From positions 3,534,001 through 3,598,000 of the forward strand of contig JAUDYN010000005.1 of the NCBI GenBank assembly GCA_030407005.1: a DNA stretch of 64,000 nt, read 5' to 3'. Positions 45,141-58,302 of the stretch are shown piece by piece (the stretch's first letter is position 1; the number at the start of each line of letters is the position of its first letter). The position numbers and the translations under genes are program-made. The notes beneath the pieces are model-generated. The model saw only the letters and a program-made list of their open reading frames with translations. It was not told where the DNA came from and searched no databases. This DNA comes from Desarmillaria ectypa. Lineage: Eukaryota; Basidiomycota; Agaricomycetes; Agaricales; Physalacriaceae.

Positions 45141-46369
45141 TACCGGTGGTCCATTATTGTGCTGGTCGTGCTTCCAGGTCATCCGAAGAGGGACGTGCCG
45201 TGTCCGGAGAAGATGCAGTCGCACGGTCTCTTCAGCGTGTGGAACAAGGGTTTGAATGACATGCCGTACGACCAGTTAGCACCCCAGAAGCCCCCGCCTC
45301 CCCGCGAAGGTCCTCAAGCAAACGGGAGCTCGAAAGTCCATTTACGGCTAGCAATAAACGGAGAAACCCTGGTGAATAGCTTTTACTCTGCTGTGCCACT
45401 GAAGATCCGTATTTAAGTACGTAAGCTGGAATACATAACATGTCTCTTGTATCTTGCTTGCGCGCGCATTCTACGAATGAGAGTAGGTTTAAACAGCCTA
45501 TATCGCTCACGCAGATATCTGTGGATCATCCCGATGGAAAAACAAGCTATCAGCAAGCTCTATTATCCATGTCAATCGTACGGGAGGGAGAACAATGGCG
45601 CGCTCCGGGGTATGAAACATGCATGACTGTCCGGCCTGCTCTTAGTATATGTCCGTACCTACACCAGCCTACCTCCTTAATCCTTTGCAGCTTCTTGAGG
45701 TGGAAAAATACCTTGGGATGTTGCCTTTCCGCACTAAGCATCCCTCATTCCTTCCTTATGCAGACGCGTGTCTTGGCTACAAGCGCATTCCAGAACGATA
45801 TATCGATAGATAGGGTGCTATCCCAACAATACGGCCTCGGATGGAGATGAAACTCATATCCTCCTAGCTTATCGCTCAGCTTCATACTCTCATCCCAAGG
45901 ACCAAGCTCCAAGCAATTGAATCCTTCCATTACCCCTACCAATGTTACCTGTTAACAATACCGGGGGTTTTCCTGGGGAAACTAGCTCAAAATGTCAAAG
46001 CAAAAGGCGGCCAAAGGCGCGGGAAAGGGACGCATATATTCGCCTACGTGAGGCTAATCAGTATCGTGCTCTGGACTCCGTCCTTCTCTTCTCTACTCCT
46101 TTCCCTCCATTCCGTATCACAAATTAGCAGGACAATCGGAAGTAGAGAATGCGCGCATTGCAACACAAGATGAAGTGGTCCCATGCGAACTCAGAACCTT
46201 CTTCACGGCGCCGACCTTTTTGAATAACCCCATCCATATTAGCGACGACTAGCCTGCATTCATAGGGAACGGAATTAAAACCAACATATTCTTCCAGGCT
46301 TCCCGGTCGCCTCCTACAATAGTGCCGCCTAAGGACTGGAAAGATAGTGATGTTTAGGTTAATGGATGA
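45141..46369. other. decayed, coding-like DNA, not identified
   Basis: Fragments such as LEVEKYLGMLPFRTKHPSF (about 45690) and ATQDEVVPCELRTFFTAP (about 46170) look protein-derived but are short and interrupted. No family is recognised. Confidence 0.4.
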
Positions 46370-46567
46370 TACGAGCGGACAGTTTCACAACGACAGCGAA
46401 TATCTGTCGTCAAAACGTGAGCATAATTTGCTTCATTGAGGTTATATTTACTGACCTCGATTACATTCAATAATCCCCTACCATTCCCTCGACAACCATA
46501 CTTCAACCGTAGATATTTTCGATCGTCGAAGGTGCTCACGGTACGGATACGGTGCATATCCCTATCA
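46370..46567 (+). repeat. dispersed repeat 'R', copy outside the palindrome
   Basis: GGACAGTTTCACAACGACAG through CCGTAGATATTTTCGATCG and GTGCATATCCCTA. It carries the same hairpin core (46438-46458) as the palindrome copies but lacks their first 100 bp. Confidence 0.75.
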
Positions 46568-49500
46568 GTTGTAATTTTTGGTCTGGAAATTAATAATGTA
46601 TACAATGGACCCGCCGTCACCGTGTTACCCATCATTGCTGGAGGCTTTGAGGAATCCTGGACCGGCCGTTTGATCGACAACGAAGAACACGATAGTAATC
46701 GGAAGTCGGGACAACTTGATATATCAATAGAATCTTCTCTCGTCCCGCGCCTGATTCGTACCCAAAGTTTCTTCTCCACGTTGCGGGCCATTCCGAACTG
46801 CCTTACCTTAAAATTTAGCTTCCATAAAACGGTTACTAAAGACTGCCAGTCCATTAACTCGTTTTTGACCTCTTCACTGGGCATCCTTTCGAAATTCGGA
46901 TCAACACGCGTTTGGATGTGTCACCGTGGGTCTAAAATCCTTCAATACTTGTCCAACAGCGTATGGTCAGGAGGCTCTGATTCCTTCTTGTCGTAGGTGA
47001 TGAGATCATTCCGCATTATTTGCCGCTGTTTCAACTATTTGAGTGTGCACTCCCATTTGACGGCACTTACCTGGGTACGTTGGCGAGGCAGTCAAGGCTC
47101 CTGGTCGGGTATTTCACCGATTGCATTGAATCCATAGCGCTTGGCAGCCAGATGATTTTTATTAATGTTGTAGCCATGCAAGCTTCATCGACAGAAAACC
47201 GATGAGCAAGTATGGGTGACCTGAATACAAAAAACAAAAACAAAAAAACGCTGATTACGTGCTTTGGCGTCCTGGCCCTCGGAGTTCTCATCCGGAAGTA
47301 CAGTCAGAAAAGCTTATGCTGCACTTAGACATTAATGATTAGTCGGGCTGACGCTGAGGATGAATAAGGATGAACTTGTGCGGTGATGGCGTTGAACGCC
47401 GTTCCGATCGCTGCCGATTACGCAATTAGATGCTGTTGTCAGTCCAGCACTGGCAGCGGCAACGTGATCGTGTTCGACGACGACGACCGTACGTCGCGTC
47501 TATTATACTTTATATTGGACCAACGTTGGCTAGCATTTTTCTGTTCTCCAAACCGCCTATATTTCCAACTGCAGTCCGTCAAACGACCAGAAGTACTTCC
47601 CTCTTTCATGGAGGTTTTGTTCAGGCTATTCGAAGGATCTTCGAAGCTTACTAAAGAGAGAAAGCTCCTCTGCTGCAGCGACTCAAACTTGACGCACGAG
47701 TCATTCAGGAGAATAGCTACGCTCAATGCTCAAGTGAGCACTTTTTTCAGTTCATTGCAGTCCCTACTCTCATGTTATCACGGTTGCCACAGGACGCGTT
47801 TCACCTCACATATCGGGACGACTGATTCACCCTGGCTCCCAAGAGACGCGCGTCCTGGCGCGCTCTGCGGAAAACACCTTCTGATCCCTTATTCATATAC
47901 ACATGACACCCTCATAGCTCTTTTTTTGTTACTGTCACTGACATCCGTTATCTTGGGAATCACAGCAGGACATGGTCGGTACCTCGCTTGCCCCGCATCT
48001 GACCCCTGCACTGGAATTTTGCTGCTTGGTATCCGATGTTGACTGCTCTGGCGGCTGGCTTAATTTTGGCGATACACTCTGCGGCGCAGTTGCTACTGGT
48101 GCCCCGGGCCCTTCAGCTTTCCTCACCGCCACGCAGAACTAGTCATCAACTCGCGATATGAAAATTTATCCTAAATCTGGCTCATGATGCCTCGCGGAAC
48201 CGGCACGATATCCACGCATCCTTCGAATCGAGTCAGGTTTCAGTTTTTCAATCCAAATCTGGACGATTGTCGATGACTTTGGTTTAGCGATGGAATGGTT
48301 CTGTGATACTCCTGAGTATGGATGTAAAGGGGTGATTCCTATGCATTAAATTGCACCATCTTTCCAGCGTCTGTTTAGGCTTTAGTATGGAGCCTAATCG
48401 TTGGACGCCGTGTAGACATACGAAACTTTCGGCTCTTTGCCTAATGATTTGGGGTTCCCTGCTGTGGTCTTCGCTATTTTTGACAGGATGAACGAGGCAC
48501 ATGCATCCACTCCCTGCTGACGTGTCACTTCATGCCGTGCGTCGCAAGCACAGATCTTCGGGGAATTTCCATGCGTGCGGTGAAAACAAAATATGACTCA
48601 TGCTCAATATTTGTCAAAACGTTCCTGCTGGGGATATGTGTATCCCTCACAGCTACAGGGGGTTCCATCTGAAACATCGTTGCCGAGGGCCTGTGATATT
48701 CACCAAGTTAACACTCCGCCAGGAATCGCGGCTGTACAGAAGAAATCCATATTTTCATAGTTGCTGTTCCATCAAGGATGCGAATGCGACAGATTGCCGC
48801 AGTTTCTGTATGGCCTCCAAGCGCCTAGGAAGTAATCGTTCTCCGAACGACCTCGAAATTACGTCCGAGTCGATCTTCTTGGGCGGTGGGCCTGCTGTGT
48901 ACTGTCAACTGTACGCCATGAGGATCCAATAATGGCTCTGCACGCATGGTGGCAATTTCCATCCTTCTTTCTCTGTGTTGGTGAAATCTGATTCATGCCC
49001 TACAGCTATCGTCTCCTTGATGTCAAACGACATAACGAAGAGTCATCCTCGCTGGCGGCGTCGATCCCGAAGGGCCCGATCCTTTTGCCTTCCATGCCGT
49101 AACGGAACGGATCATACACCTCTCGCAAGCCTCAAACGAATGTCTCTTATGTGCCGCGCCGATGTGTACACTTTGGCTCTGGTGGCCGTGGCCTGTGTCG
49201 AACCTTACATCGCTTCTTGCATATCACTCTGCGCAGCTCTTTGTCAGGAGTCTTAGCGTGCACGGGACCTCCAAGTCTGCCTGTGTGTTAACAGCTCGTG
49301 AACGATGGCGTGGCATGAGAATGCTTACTGAGAGCTGGTCATGCCAATGTCAGGTTCTGTGCGTGTATCTATTCAATGACATCGGGAAATACAGAATACA
49401 AATAGTAGTGAATGATGGATAGAAGGGTAATACAGTTATGGTTACAAATGCTTGTGAGTAGGTAGAGCAAGAAAAATGGATTTAGGATTATGAAAGCATT

Positions 49501-49759
49501 GTATGGGAGTATTGTTATGGTAAGAGCAGAAAATCCAAGCAACCCAGAAAAAGTAGGAAGGATACAAATAGCGACAATGATCCAAATAGAACGGAGGGTG
49601 TGGAGAAGTGATATCGAGATTGGAACCGTGGTATTTTTATGGACACCAATTACACCATTAAGTGGAAAGAATGATTCAGGAGTTGGCGCCTAGCTAAACT
49701 CGTGCTCTCATGCGCCGATAGTGCTGACTGAAACAAAACGAGAATGCGTGATAGGCCCA
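46568..49759. other. 3.2 kb without a supported gene
   Basis: Longest frames are 219 codons (47383-48042 plus) and a minus-strand frame upstream of 46884 that runs with two TGA stops back to 47000. Neither has a domain or splice pattern that I can support. The stretch looks like old, heavily mutated DNA. Confidence 0.45.
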
Positions 49760-50567
49760 TTACTCGATATGAACCACTTCCCCACCTCCTGCAGGCGCCT
49801 CGGTAGCGAGATCTGCCTTGGATCTTGGCCAAGTCACTGTGAGCATGCCTTCGACCATAGATGCTGATATGTCGGTTTGCTATAATGTGAGAACAATGAG
49901 AATCAGTAACAGCTCGTTTCAGGGGATAGTTACAAAACATATGACTTGGAGGGACAATAAAAAACATGGAAAGTGCTGTTTACAGCTTTGTGGACGTAGG
50001 AAATGGACTCACTTGGACGGTGTGAGACAGTTTGAAGCTTCTGTAGAATCGCCCGTATCTGAGCTCTCTGATAGGGAATTGAACGGACGGTTTCTTGTCG
50101 ACGTCCATATCTTCGATAGAAGATATACCGCCGTTAGGCTGCGTATCCGTATCGGCGGAACCGCTGGCTATGAAGCGAGGCCGCCGCTCCCCTTGAATGA
50201 TGAGATGGCCGTCAAGGATTGACAGGCTCATATCGGATGCCTTGACACCAGGAAGTTCGAAAGTCGCAATGATGCTTGATGATGCTGGGTCATCTACAAC
50301 ATCCATTCTGTAAATATTTTATTATTAACGACTGGGGTCTTTGAGCCACTCGTGGTGTGCTTACCTTGGTGTAAATGTGTGCTCGCGTGGTGGGGAACGG
50401 CGGGGACGCGTCACTTGTGTGTCAATTGGGGATGTCACTGTGATCAATCCCTTGCTGCATAGTTCCTTGATTTTCTGTCCGGCGAGAACACTAGCAATTC
50501 GATAGAGGTCGAGATTCTGCTTGGTAGTGGGCTTGGGCTTAGAGGTATGGGAGGATGGTTGAGACAT
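49760..50567 (-). CDS. small heat-shock protein (HSP20 / alpha-crystallin)
   Basis: Three exons: 50567-50365, 50307-50013 and 49879-49760, with introns of 57 nt (GTAAGC...TTACAG) and 133 nt (GTGAGT...TATAG, branch-like ACTGAT), giving 205 residues. The alpha-crystallin domain runs from IIATFELPGVKASDMSLSI (start of exon 2) through LIIQGERRP and YGRFYRSFKLSHTVQ to the conserved end VEGMLTVTWPRS in exon 3. Residues 1-68 are a polar N-terminal arm. An acidic insert (DTDTQPNGG...EDMDVDKKP) splits the domain where such proteins have a variable loop. HSP20 proteins bind unfolding proteins in the cytosol without ATP. The exon joins keep the frame and the last exon ends GGGEVVHIE. Confidence 0.88.
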
Positions 50568-50645
50568 AGAGAAACGTATAGCGGGGAGGTGGGTTAGTGT
50601 CTGAGATAGCAGAGTGAGTGTGGAGTTGAAGTTCCTCTGATTCAG

Positions 50646-50653
50646 CTTATATA
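50646..50653 (-). promoter_or_regulatory. TATA box of the HSP20 gene
   Basis: Minus-strand TATATAAG about 80 bp upstream of the ATG. I looked for heat-shock elements: GAACTTC-like halves occur nearby (about 50628-50640), but the spacing is not canonical. Confidence 0.5.
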
Positions 50654-50699
50654 GGATACTGAGTCGGCATTTGCCGAGCGGTCTGGAGTGAGCCGGAAG

Positions 50700-52411
50700 G
50701 TACTCGAATTATGAGTCATACATGGCATGCCAAACACCCGGCTTTGCAGAGCTCCCTTTCCCGGGCCAGCAGATATCCAAGCAGACCATTGGTAGGTATT
50801 TCCAAGCCGAATGTGGAGGATTACCGATGCTATGGCTGTGCTGTGTCATGGGGATCCACGTAACCCCGGCAACCCCTCCCACCGACCCGACGCAGAGGTC
50901 AGGTGACAAAGCCGATGGCGGTGGAATTACAGGATGCTCGACCGTCGCTTCGAGTTTACTGTTTGTCATGAAGAGGTTAGTCGAGTGGCTGAAAAACTGG
51001 GAGTAAAAATTGCACTTTCGGAGTCATGGTCGATAGACCGAGAAGTCCTGCCCCACATCTCATACGTTTCCAACGAGTCACTCTGGCTGTAATTTGTGGA
51101 TCCAGGTTCTACCGCTGTGACCCTGCTATAGCTATCGCCTTTTGAAATAGTTTATCATTGATCTTGGCTGTAAAATGATTGTCCAGAGATTGGCAAGTCA
51201 TAACGAGTACACGGACGTTATCAAGTTACAGTCACTGTCTGACTAACACTCACTGAGAAAGGATATTACTAAGCAATTCCTAATCGTAGTAACCATGACT
51301 TTACCTCACCGGATCAATTATCCTTCGACGTATTTCTATCAAGTTCTACAAGCAGTGAGCACTGGTTTAAGCATTGGTATCGCTCGGTCATCTCCAACTG
51401 CGCTGACGTATCCGGCTATCGAGTACCGGAGGATCGTTAGCCTTGGCTTCAGGGCCTTCGGAGGATAATATTGCCCTATGTTGACGCCGTGGGTCGTTGT
51501 GTTGCAACAATTCCATGGTAGCACAGCTTATGCAGGTGCAGATGCAGGGCATCATACCATCATGATCGACATGATTTGCATGTACCGGAATCCCGCAGTG
51601 CGGGGAAACCAGAAACGGTTGACATGTGGCGTCATCGTAGTATGGAACACATTGCATGCTACTGGACGCAGGCTGTAGCTGTCTCAGCAAATAACAGGCG
51701 TACACGTTCGAGTCAATGCTATGGCGCAGATAGACGAAGCCCAGTCACCTCTGACATGGCTTCTGAAATATTTTCGTTTGAGGGAGGCGGAGCTTGTGAG
51801 ATTTATCTATCGACCCAATATGTACGACTGCGCAAGCGCAGCAACTGACCTAGGGACTCAGACTATCACTGGGAAAAATGCAGGTGAGGTACGGTGCAGA
51901 ACTGCGGGAAAATTTGACACCGCTTGTGAGGACGGCAACGACCGAAGTACAAGACAGGGTTGAGGAATGATGTGAGGATACAGACGACCATGTGGATTGA
52001 GGGAGGCGTGTGAAAACACTGAATGCTAGTGGTGCACCCCAACACCTGCACAATGCACGTTCGGAGAGCTCGCATCCTTGAGACCGGAGATACAGACGGT
52101 GTAAGGGACTTTGTGAGGGAAATGGTGGTTTGTATCGCCGCTTGTACAAGGGTTCGAACGGTCGTATTCATCAACCGATACGACCGCTAGCCGACTGCAC
52201 TTACCGATGTAGCGCATGGTCTCACAGCCCATTTGCGAGGCCAGTTCATCATTGTCGCAACCAATAAAAGATGCGAGCATCTAATATATTCCAGGACCCT
52301 TGTCAAATCGACAGACAAGGTTCCGAGATACCAATTAAAGATAGCAGCGAACCTGAAATATTTCTAACCCCTAATTTCAATTACTAAGTCATCTCGCCTC
52401 GTGCTCAACAA
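50700..52411. other. no gene seen between HSP20 and the NADPH oxidase
   Basis: Several 80-105 codon frames overlap on both strands, none with a domain or consistent intron signals. Both flanking genes run on the minus strand, so this holds the HSP20 promoter and the oxidase 3' region. Confidence 0.55.
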
Positions 52412-54501
52412 TCAGAAGTTTTCTAAATTTAAAAAAATTACCATGTCAACATTGCACCCCATTGTAACGACAATAAACGCTTACCCTTGCCATAGAAAAA
52501 GCGGGTACCCTGGGGATCTGAGTACTTGTTCGCCATAGTGTGAAGCTGCCTCGAGAGAGGCGGCGGTCCACAAAAGAACTAGAATAGAAGCTTGGTAAGA
52601 AAAAGTCAAACTTTTGAAGGTCACCAAAATACATACTACACCAACGTCGGTCTCGGGGTGTTTCTGAACAATAGAACTGAACACCCGATCCCAGTTCGGA
52701 CGACCAAAGTGTGTGGGCGCACGAAGGGATGTAATTGCGTCCTTCTCAGCGCCGACATCCTGAACAATGATATTGTTCATATCATCCTCCTTGATCTTGG
52801 CAGTGAGGTAAATATTAATTTCGATTCGGTTCTGGGTGTCTTGCTCCTCGATCGCTTGAAGAAGGGAGTGGAACCATTCTGCGGTGCCGTAGTCACGGAT
52901 AACCCATGTAAAGTATACCTTTGACAACCGCGTGGGTTTTGAGTGCCCGAAATTGTTCATCCTATACCAGATGGACTTGAGAATCCTAACCGGCCATTAG
53001 TTAAGAAGGAAGACACGAGAGTAGAGAAGGAAACGTACGATGCGAAAGGAGTAACACCGATACCAGCACCGACGAGTAGGATAGTCTCGTAATTTAGGAA
53101 ATCCTCTGAGGCACTACCGAAAGGTCCATCGACCATGACGCGAGGGAGGGTGCGATTGATGGGCGGGTTTACGTTGGTACCGATGACAACTCCTCCAGCA
53201 GGTGCACCTTTCTCCTTGGTTTCAAAGTCGCACCCAACAGCCTGGGCCAAAGCCTTCGTGAAGTCACCAACAACGCGAATGTGAAGGGAGATATAATCCT
53301 CCTCAGGCGCGCTGGTGAGAGTGAAAGGGTGCCACTGGAAGTACGATACCTCGGGGCACGACAAGAATATATATTGTCCAGCCCTGGTAGTAGTCTTCTC
53401 CTTCTTGATCTGGAGTTCCACTACATTCGAGGGGTGCTGGATGACCTTTGAGATGTATGTGACATGACGTGAACGAATTTCACGAAGAATGCGTTCCCAG
53501 ATCCAGATGACACCGCCAACAAGCCAGTAGCGCTACGGTGAGAGTCAGAGAAATGCAATAAGGTGGATATCAGTGTTTCGCATACCCAAAACACACCAAT
53601 ATTGTTATAGGAACAGTACGGGGGCCTGTCAGGTTTGATCATGCAGAACATGCCGTGCAATTGCCAGTTGATGAAGAAGACGATGAAAAGATGGTGGGTG
53701 TACCAGAATCGCTCGAAGTTAGCACGGCGCCGCTTCTCCATGGCATACCACACCATTATTCCCAGTGAAATGGTCATGATCCAACCGGTAAGACCGGGCC
53801 CAGTGATGAAGTTGGCAAGAACGAACTGCTTGACCTTTTCGCCCTTGGAGGCACCGGGAATATCATTGACCAGCTCGGCAATGTTGACGATGTGTGCAAG
53901 AATATGGACGGTAGTCCAAATAACAATAGACCAGGCAGTGGCTTTATGTAATAAGATGTTCTTATCGAACGGAATGATATCGTTGAGAGGTGTGCGACGA
54001 AGGAGTGAGACAAAGTTGCGGCAGACGGGCAAAAGAATGAATATCACGTCAACGTGAAGGATAAGAGCAGCAGTACGAGCGATGGCTGAAAGTAAGCGTC
54101 AATGACCAGCCTCGAGGCGCTCGTACTCATTACTCACGAAAGGTTATACCAAATGTAGCACGGGCGTTGACCGAATTATCCCTGAACTGGTAGTTGAAGA
54201 ATCCAAAAACTCCAACAAGGAGATGGAGGAAGATAAATATGGCGAAAAAGAGCTGTTTGCCGCCATCGTTGATCATCCAAACATCCCACTTTTGTTTCCA
54301 GCCCTTCGGCTCATAGGCCAGTTTGGGGATAGAGGTGTTTGTTAGAGACCTCTGAAGACCCTGGAGCCTCCTGCGCTCAGTCTTATTGCGTTGGAGGTGA
54401 GAAGGCTCGTGCCCATTGCTGTAAGGGTTAGGCAAATCCGGGTGCTGGTCTAGCGTCGAGGGGCGGTCAGAGAAATCAAGGCCAGACGAACGATGGGCCA
54501 T
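52412..54501 (-). CDS. noxA: NADPH oxidase, gp91phox type (NoxA-like)
   Basis: Six exons: 54501-54138, 54085-53586, 53532-53039, 52985-52637, 52578-52485 and 52422-52412; introns are 52, 53, 53, 58 and 62 nt, and all phases join to 603 residues. The last exon is 11 nt and completes the family's terminal YGKENF. A 70-residue polar N-terminus precedes the first membrane helix (LFFAIFIFLHLLVGVFGFF). Heme-ligand histidines are at about 168/182 and 252/265, with spacing 14 and 13 as in gp91phox. The FAD motif is HPFTLTSAP (356-364), the NADPH motifs GAGIGVTPFAS and FFCGPPPLS. It moves electrons from NADPH across a membrane to oxygen, making superoxide for signalling and differentiation. No EF-hands, so it should depend on NoxR and Rac. 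The ending and the lack of a long insert favour NoxA over NoxB. Confidence 0.92.
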
Positions 54502-55320
54502 CGTAAAAGGTAGAAACTGCTACTTCCTGCGTAGATAAGAAAAAAGAAAGGCGAAAAGGACCGGCCTGCTGGTCGTCGAAGGAGGAATGGGAAGAAAAGA
54601 GGAAGTGGCAGAGGAGTTCTGGATGGGCCGCTTTGATCAAACGTAACCATAGCAGTTTGGGTACAAAAAGCTCCTATATGCTAAATTGGTAAAATTCACG
54701 TGCTCAGCCAAATTTTTAGCTTGATGCCGTATTACAAATTGTGATATTTTGCCCATAAATACCAAATAGAGGCACATCCGATATTCGGCTCCAAACTTTG
54801 GTGCTCAAATCAGGACATCAACGCTCACCCTTCCATCGCTCGACGATCAGAATCAGCGGTAACAGGTTTGGTAGCCACCCATGATGCGTACCATGATGCC
54901 GTATAGCATCGCTCTGGCCACCACTTACATCTGTAACAAGGTACTCTCGCACTTGAAATCATAAATGAAACGAACAAGAATCAGCGCTTGCAGATTCTTC
55001 ACGACGATGCAAGCAGTCAAGCGCTTGACAATGTTCGACCTGTTCACGCTGCCGCGCCAGGACCCAACAAACTTAGTACCGTTTCGGTGCATCACTTCCA
55101 GGTTTAACTGATGAGTGTACGCACGTGAAAACCCTGGGCCAGCCTCTGGAGGTATAGCTCCGTTAAAGGCTGACTTTATGGACCTTTATTAATAACTCTT
55201 TTAGTGATCTACAGTCATACTCGTTTTGTCGTCTCCCCACGGTCTCGAAACTTCGACGAACGGACGGGAGCGGCTATGTGGATGCCGCGCGAGAGTCTTT
55301 CCCTTCCTTGTCCACTCTGA
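54502..55320. other. divergent intergenic region
   Basis: Between the minus-strand oxidase and the plus-strand HNH-family gene; it should hold both promoters. Purine-rich DNA near 54535-54610 is the likely oxidase leader. No specific sites were identified. Confidence 0.5.
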
Positions 55321-56057
55321 ATGTCAGTTCCACTACCTCCGAATCCGTATCATGGCGCTGCGGAACCCAGTTCTGTTTGTCAACGAGCCTATAATTACTG
55401 CCTTTCTTTCGAACAAGACTCCTTCGATACGGACAGAGTCATTCGGGCACATCTAATCCTGAACGCCCCTTCAGACACTGAACGATCAGCAGTTGCTTCT
55501 GAGATCCTATCTGTTCCCCCAGGCGCATACGATAAGCTTGCGGAGCTAACTGAATTTTGGATGGATCAATTTATCCGCAGTCGTAGGCAACCTTTAGCTA
55601 CTTCGTAAGGAGAGTCTACAATTAATCCCTTGTAGTCAAATTCGGAAAGGGTCATATACCTACTTCTCACAATCCGACACGACCGACCTTTGATGGTAGT
55701 CAAGATGTGCTCAATAATCCAATCCAATGGCCTCCTGGTCGTGAAACGGCTAAACAGAAAGTGTGTCTCTCTATCTCGATTAAATGTCTGGTTTCTGTAA
55801 CTATCATGTATAGGCCTTCTCCTCAACACCCTCACATAGCTCGTCTGCGTCGCAGGTGTAAACCGCTTGACTACGCACTGATCGTCACACTCGTTCTCGT
55901 TGTCCGCAAAGCTGTCAGCCTTGTCTTGAGCGTAGCGATGCGCCAGATGGCTAACAGCGTTGATATGCGTATTTTGTGGGCCAGTGTGACCATGGTTCTC
56001 TTGGGGACAATATGGTACTCTCTGGGAGGGAAGAAGGCAAAGGACAAGAAGGACTAG
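55321..56057 (+). CDS. HNH-nuclease-family N-terminal region fused to an unrelated tail
   Basis: Two exons, 55321-55582 and 55636-56057 (53-nt intron GTAGGC...TTGTAG), 227 residues. The first 140 residues follow a pattern I know from Agaricomycete HNH-domain proteins: AYNYCLSFEQ, SAVASEIL, WMDQFIRS, HIPTSHNPTRPTFDG and KVCLSISIKCLVS, the last being the usual entry to the HNH core. The core itself (AHI.P.S) is missing. Instead the frame continues through VTLVLVVRKAVSLVLSVAMR and a membrane-like segment (ILWASVTMVLLGTIWYSL) to a basic end (GGKKAKDKKD). It may be a truncated relic whose frame stays open by chance, or a new tail-anchored protein. The start is the first ATG before the conserved block. 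Confidence 0.45.
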
Positions 56058-56847
56058 CTGAAAACCTGTTCTGTTAGGGACAGAAAACACTAATTCACGA
56101 GGGACAGCAGATACTGTGAACGACGAGTGTTATTAAGTGCGAAATATAGACGTCTAAGCGAGAAGTAAAAGGGAAAGAAGAGAATCTCGAATCCAAGCAG
56201 TGTAGCGAGTCTTTATACGAGCGGAAGCAGAATAGGACTAAAGTATGGAATCAAAATCGGACCGTGAGTGTCATCATAGACGTACGTCATGGTAAGTAAG
56301 TACGTCATAATGCGTCATAGTAGTAAGCGGGCTTACACTAACCATGAATTGTACCAGAGACTTGTAGAACCTATGGCACCCATGCCATGTAGTCGTTGTG
56401 CCTTCGATAACCGTGCCCCTTGAAATTTCTGTTTACCCTACTTCTCCTTCGACCTTCTCTCATATTCATGGTGAGTAACTCATCATGTGCCTAGGATCAG
56501 GGAAATTCATTATTTCGTGTATTGAAGGGCCGTAAAATACGTTATGAAGAGGTGGGCTTCCCTGGGAAGAATGGGAATATCACAACATCGGTAACGTTGA
56601 ACGTCCGCACTCACGGAGTTCGGTTCTCATTTTCCTGTGGAACAACCCACATCCGTGATCAGGGTGACAAGACAGAGAGGAATATTTGCCGAACCAGGAA
56701 CGCGCAGGTTGCACAGCTACAGTACAATATGTGATGATGCATACGAACCGACTCTGCCACTTCCTTTACATCACCCAATATGCCTATGTACACCTTATAT
56801 GTCAACGCTACGACTAGAAATTGTTCAGACTCGACTGCTTGAGATTT
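56058..56847. other. no gene seen
   Basis: Short frames only; no repeat ends recognised. Confidence 0.5.
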
Positions 56848-57192
56848 TCAGTCTCTACTTTCCTGTAAACCTGTACAATAATTTGTAAAGTGCTCTACCA
56901 CCTCACACTGCTTCATTGGCTGATTGTTGTCATAAAAATCAACGATCTCCATCCAGTCCCCAAGGGTGAGGATTTCCCTTCGGTCTCTGGCATCAAGATT
57001 GACGGCAGTCATGCGATGGGTTTTAACATTGTTGTTCCTCCATCCCTTCGGACCCAGCTTCTGTTTGTAGGGAGCAGTGGAGCGACTGGGTTTGTGCTTT
57101 CTTGGACTCGGAGGGCATGGCATATGATATAGATAAGAAGCAGTTTTTTGGACATCTCTCTTCGGTCCAGTGGCTTCGAATAGAATATTCAT
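56848..57192 (-). pseudogene. CENP-B/Tigger-type helix-turn-helix fragment
   Basis: 114 codons with KLGPKGWRNNNVKTHRMTAV, RREILTLGDWMEIVDFYDNN and QPMKQCEVVEHFTNY. I recognise this as the N-terminal helix-turn-helix of CENP-B-type, pogo/Tigger-derived proteins common in Agaricomycetes. The frame ends at TGA just after the helix-turn-helix, and I cannot find the second DNA-binding half or the DDE transposase downstream, so it is a remnant. Such domains bind DNA either as a transposase part or as a domesticated protein. Confidence 0.5.
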
Positions 57193-58302
57193 TGGTGAAA
57201 CAGTATGAATTGGTCGACTCCGCTACTACAAGCTCAGGCAAACAATAGTAAACTACTGTCGACCTCGGCTATTTTATGCATGGGTGTTATGTAATCCTGC
57301 TTACTCAGTGCTAATCTGATAATGCATATCAGTGCCGAATGCATACGCATTATGAAATATCACATACTGCGCATAAATCCCTGCGAACGAGGTCGGGAGT
57401 CACCCCATCGTATGCATTATCACCCCATGCATTATCATATATTGTGCTGTAAAAATATGGGGAGACTGGGGCCGCGAAGCATGTAAGTGGACTTTTTAGT
57501 CGCATGACAAAGGTTTATCCGTGTCGATCTATGCTCGCGGGAACCTCACTGCTCCACGATAAGATGGCTGCAAGAAGAGGACTTGGCTTCCATGGAAAGA
57601 TGTCAACGCGAAGTGTCCGACTGGGAGCGCTTAGCTTTTGTCCTTGCAACTCCCACGCCTCTTGAGTACCATCATGTTCACAAACTTGACATCATAGGCA
57701 TCAGGGTAGCACCCAGCGGCCCGCCGCGCTTCAGCTGCCGGCAGGAGGACAAATCTTAACCGCCATCACCGTGAACACTCTGATATTCAGGGCAATAGCC
57801 AATTCGTGATCCCGCGCCGCGGTGAATGCGATATGGGACAGATCGGATACGGATACCGTTTCCAGATTCCGCTAAGCGAATCCTAGAATCCTTTCGCCTT
57901 TGACCTGCTGATACAAAAGGACGTACACGGTATTAATAAAAAATACTTCATTTTTTTGTACCTCGGGGCTGTCAGTTGGGTATCCGACGTCGAAATACAT
58001 CGTAAAGCGTGCCGGGCTGATGACGGGATAAATCTTAAATCTTCCTTCACGTGTTCTTGTGCTTGTATGCTCTTTCGACAAAATGTGAGGTTGCAAAAAC
58101 TGATATCATCTGGACTAGGTGACAGGCTTTAATCGATGACGGGAGTAAGGAAACCAAGATTTCTCGCCATCCAGATTCCAATTATGATGTTAATACAAAA
58201 TTGCAAATGCCTTCAATAGCATTAAAAACAAAGAGTGCAATAGAAATTACAACAACAGGTCTCCAAAATTCACAGGGTATACAGCAAATACTTAACATTC
58301 AA
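57193..58302. other. no gene seen
   Basis: Contains a small cluster of near repeats (GCATTATC / ATGCATTATCA, 57410-57440) but no supported gene; the right end is the 3' flank of the F-box gene. Confidence 0.5.

Noticed and set aside
47383..48042. 219-codon frame
   Set aside because: No recognised domain; codon use and overlapping frames look random, and no intron signals extend it.
50600..50700. heat-shock elements upstream of HSP20
   Set aside because: GAA and TTC halves are present but not in the nGAAnnTTCn spacing over three units.
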